DNA of 5,774 nucleotides from an uncultured Oscillibacter sp. GTDB taxonomy: Bacteria; Bacillota; Clostridia; Oscillospirales; Oscillospiraceae. Numbering within the stretch: position 1 is the stretch's first letter; each line of letters begins with the position of its first letter. Shown here one piece after another: positions 5,568 to 5,774 of the stretch. The stretch spans positions 1-5,774 of the forward strand of contig UQUC01000102.1 in assembly GCA_900544105.1 (NCBI GenBank), written 5' to 3'. Under the pieces are notes generated by a model, which saw nothing but the letters and a program-made list of their open reading frames with translations, was not told the origin of the DNA and ran no database searches. A program made the translations under genes and the position numbers.

Positions 5568-5774
5568 CTACAGGGATACGGTATCCAGCCCAAGATACAC
5601 CTTCGTTCCCACTCCCATCTCCGACTCAATGCGGATGGTATGCGAAAGTTTCTCCATGATCTGGCGGCACAAATACAATCCGATGCCCGTTGACCGCTTG
5701 TCTGCGCGGCCGTTGCAGCCCGTGTAGCCTTTTTCGAAAATCCGCGGCAGATCCTCCGGCGCGATGCCGATGCC
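5568..5774 (-). CDS. bceS: BceS-type sensor histidine kinase, C-terminal end (partial)
   Basis: Only the last 68 residues are in the window; the gene runs off the right edge. They form the end of a HATPase_c domain: GIGIAPEDLP at the edge (G1 box), IFEKGYTG (F box), then STGIGLYLCRQIMEKL (G2 box), and the closing strand IRIESEMGVGTKVYL. The NGR...STGIGLYL pattern resembles the kinases of BceS/intramembrane-sensing type. These have two membrane segments and no sensor domain, and respond to their transporter permease. Such a kinase phosphorylates a BceR-type regulator, whose gene normally lies just upstream, beyond this window. The gene ends in TAG at 5568-5570, 146 bases before the ATPase start. 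Its G+C (~56% over the last 174 bases) is closer to the 5' part of the ATPase gene than to the rest. The kinase call is firm; the subtype leans on the neighbours. Confidence 0.88.
   Translation of the reverse strand, partial: GIGIAPEDLPRIFEKGYTGCNGRADKRSTGIGLYLCRQIMEKLSHTIRIESEMGVGTKVYLGLDTVSL

Overview
The window looks like one edge of an integrated genomic island or integrative element in a moderately GC-rich Bacillota genome. It is probably a gut Clostridia member of Oscillospiraceae/Ruminococcaceae type. This is inferred from gene families, codon style and a BceRS-BceAB type peptide-resistance module, not from any marker gene.

Layout, left to right. Bases 1-13 look like the last bases of a tRNA gene on the + strand: a 7-nt acceptor strand, a discriminator A and CCA. 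A perfect 17-bp hairpin terminator follows at once. A complete tyrosine recombinase gene (130-1281, minus strand) reads toward the tRNA. This is the usual arrangement for an element inserted at a tRNA 3' end, so the body of the element should extend to the right. From 1282 to about 2620 there is no convincing gene. The first part holds a short direct repeat and two competing hairpins just upstream of the integrase. The second part (1953-2542) is a tandem pair of diverged repeats of about 295 bp, with a fragment of a third. Three hairpins recur at matching places in both units, and their sequence differences mostly preserve pairing in + strand RNA (G-U against G-C or A-U).

The right half (2706-5774) is a minus-strand module. 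It runs, in transcription order, from the 3' end of a sensor histidine kinase (BceS type), through a 146-nt intergenic region, to an ABC ATPase (BceA type) and a ten-segment FtsX-like permease with a large external domain (BceB type). The permease is closed by a GC-rich hairpin terminator. The intergenic region contains a perfect TTACA-N4-TGTAA palindrome, which matches the published BceR-type operator consensus. The same bases fold as an intrinsic terminator for the kinase transcript. A TATAAT -10 box with no recognisable -35 lies downstream, as expected for an activator-dependent promoter. In the family model, BceB and BceS together sense a cell-wall-active peptide, the regulator BceR (outside the window) binds the operator, and BceAB is induced and confers resistance.

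The most unusual signal is inside the ATPase gene. Its first 91 codons are about 50% GC with GAA-type codons. The rest of the gene and the permease are far GC-richer (about 70% in the stretches counted) with almost only GAG/CTG/TTC-type codons. The switch is abrupt, next to the conserved Q-loop, and suggests that the operon was assembled by recombination between two lineages.
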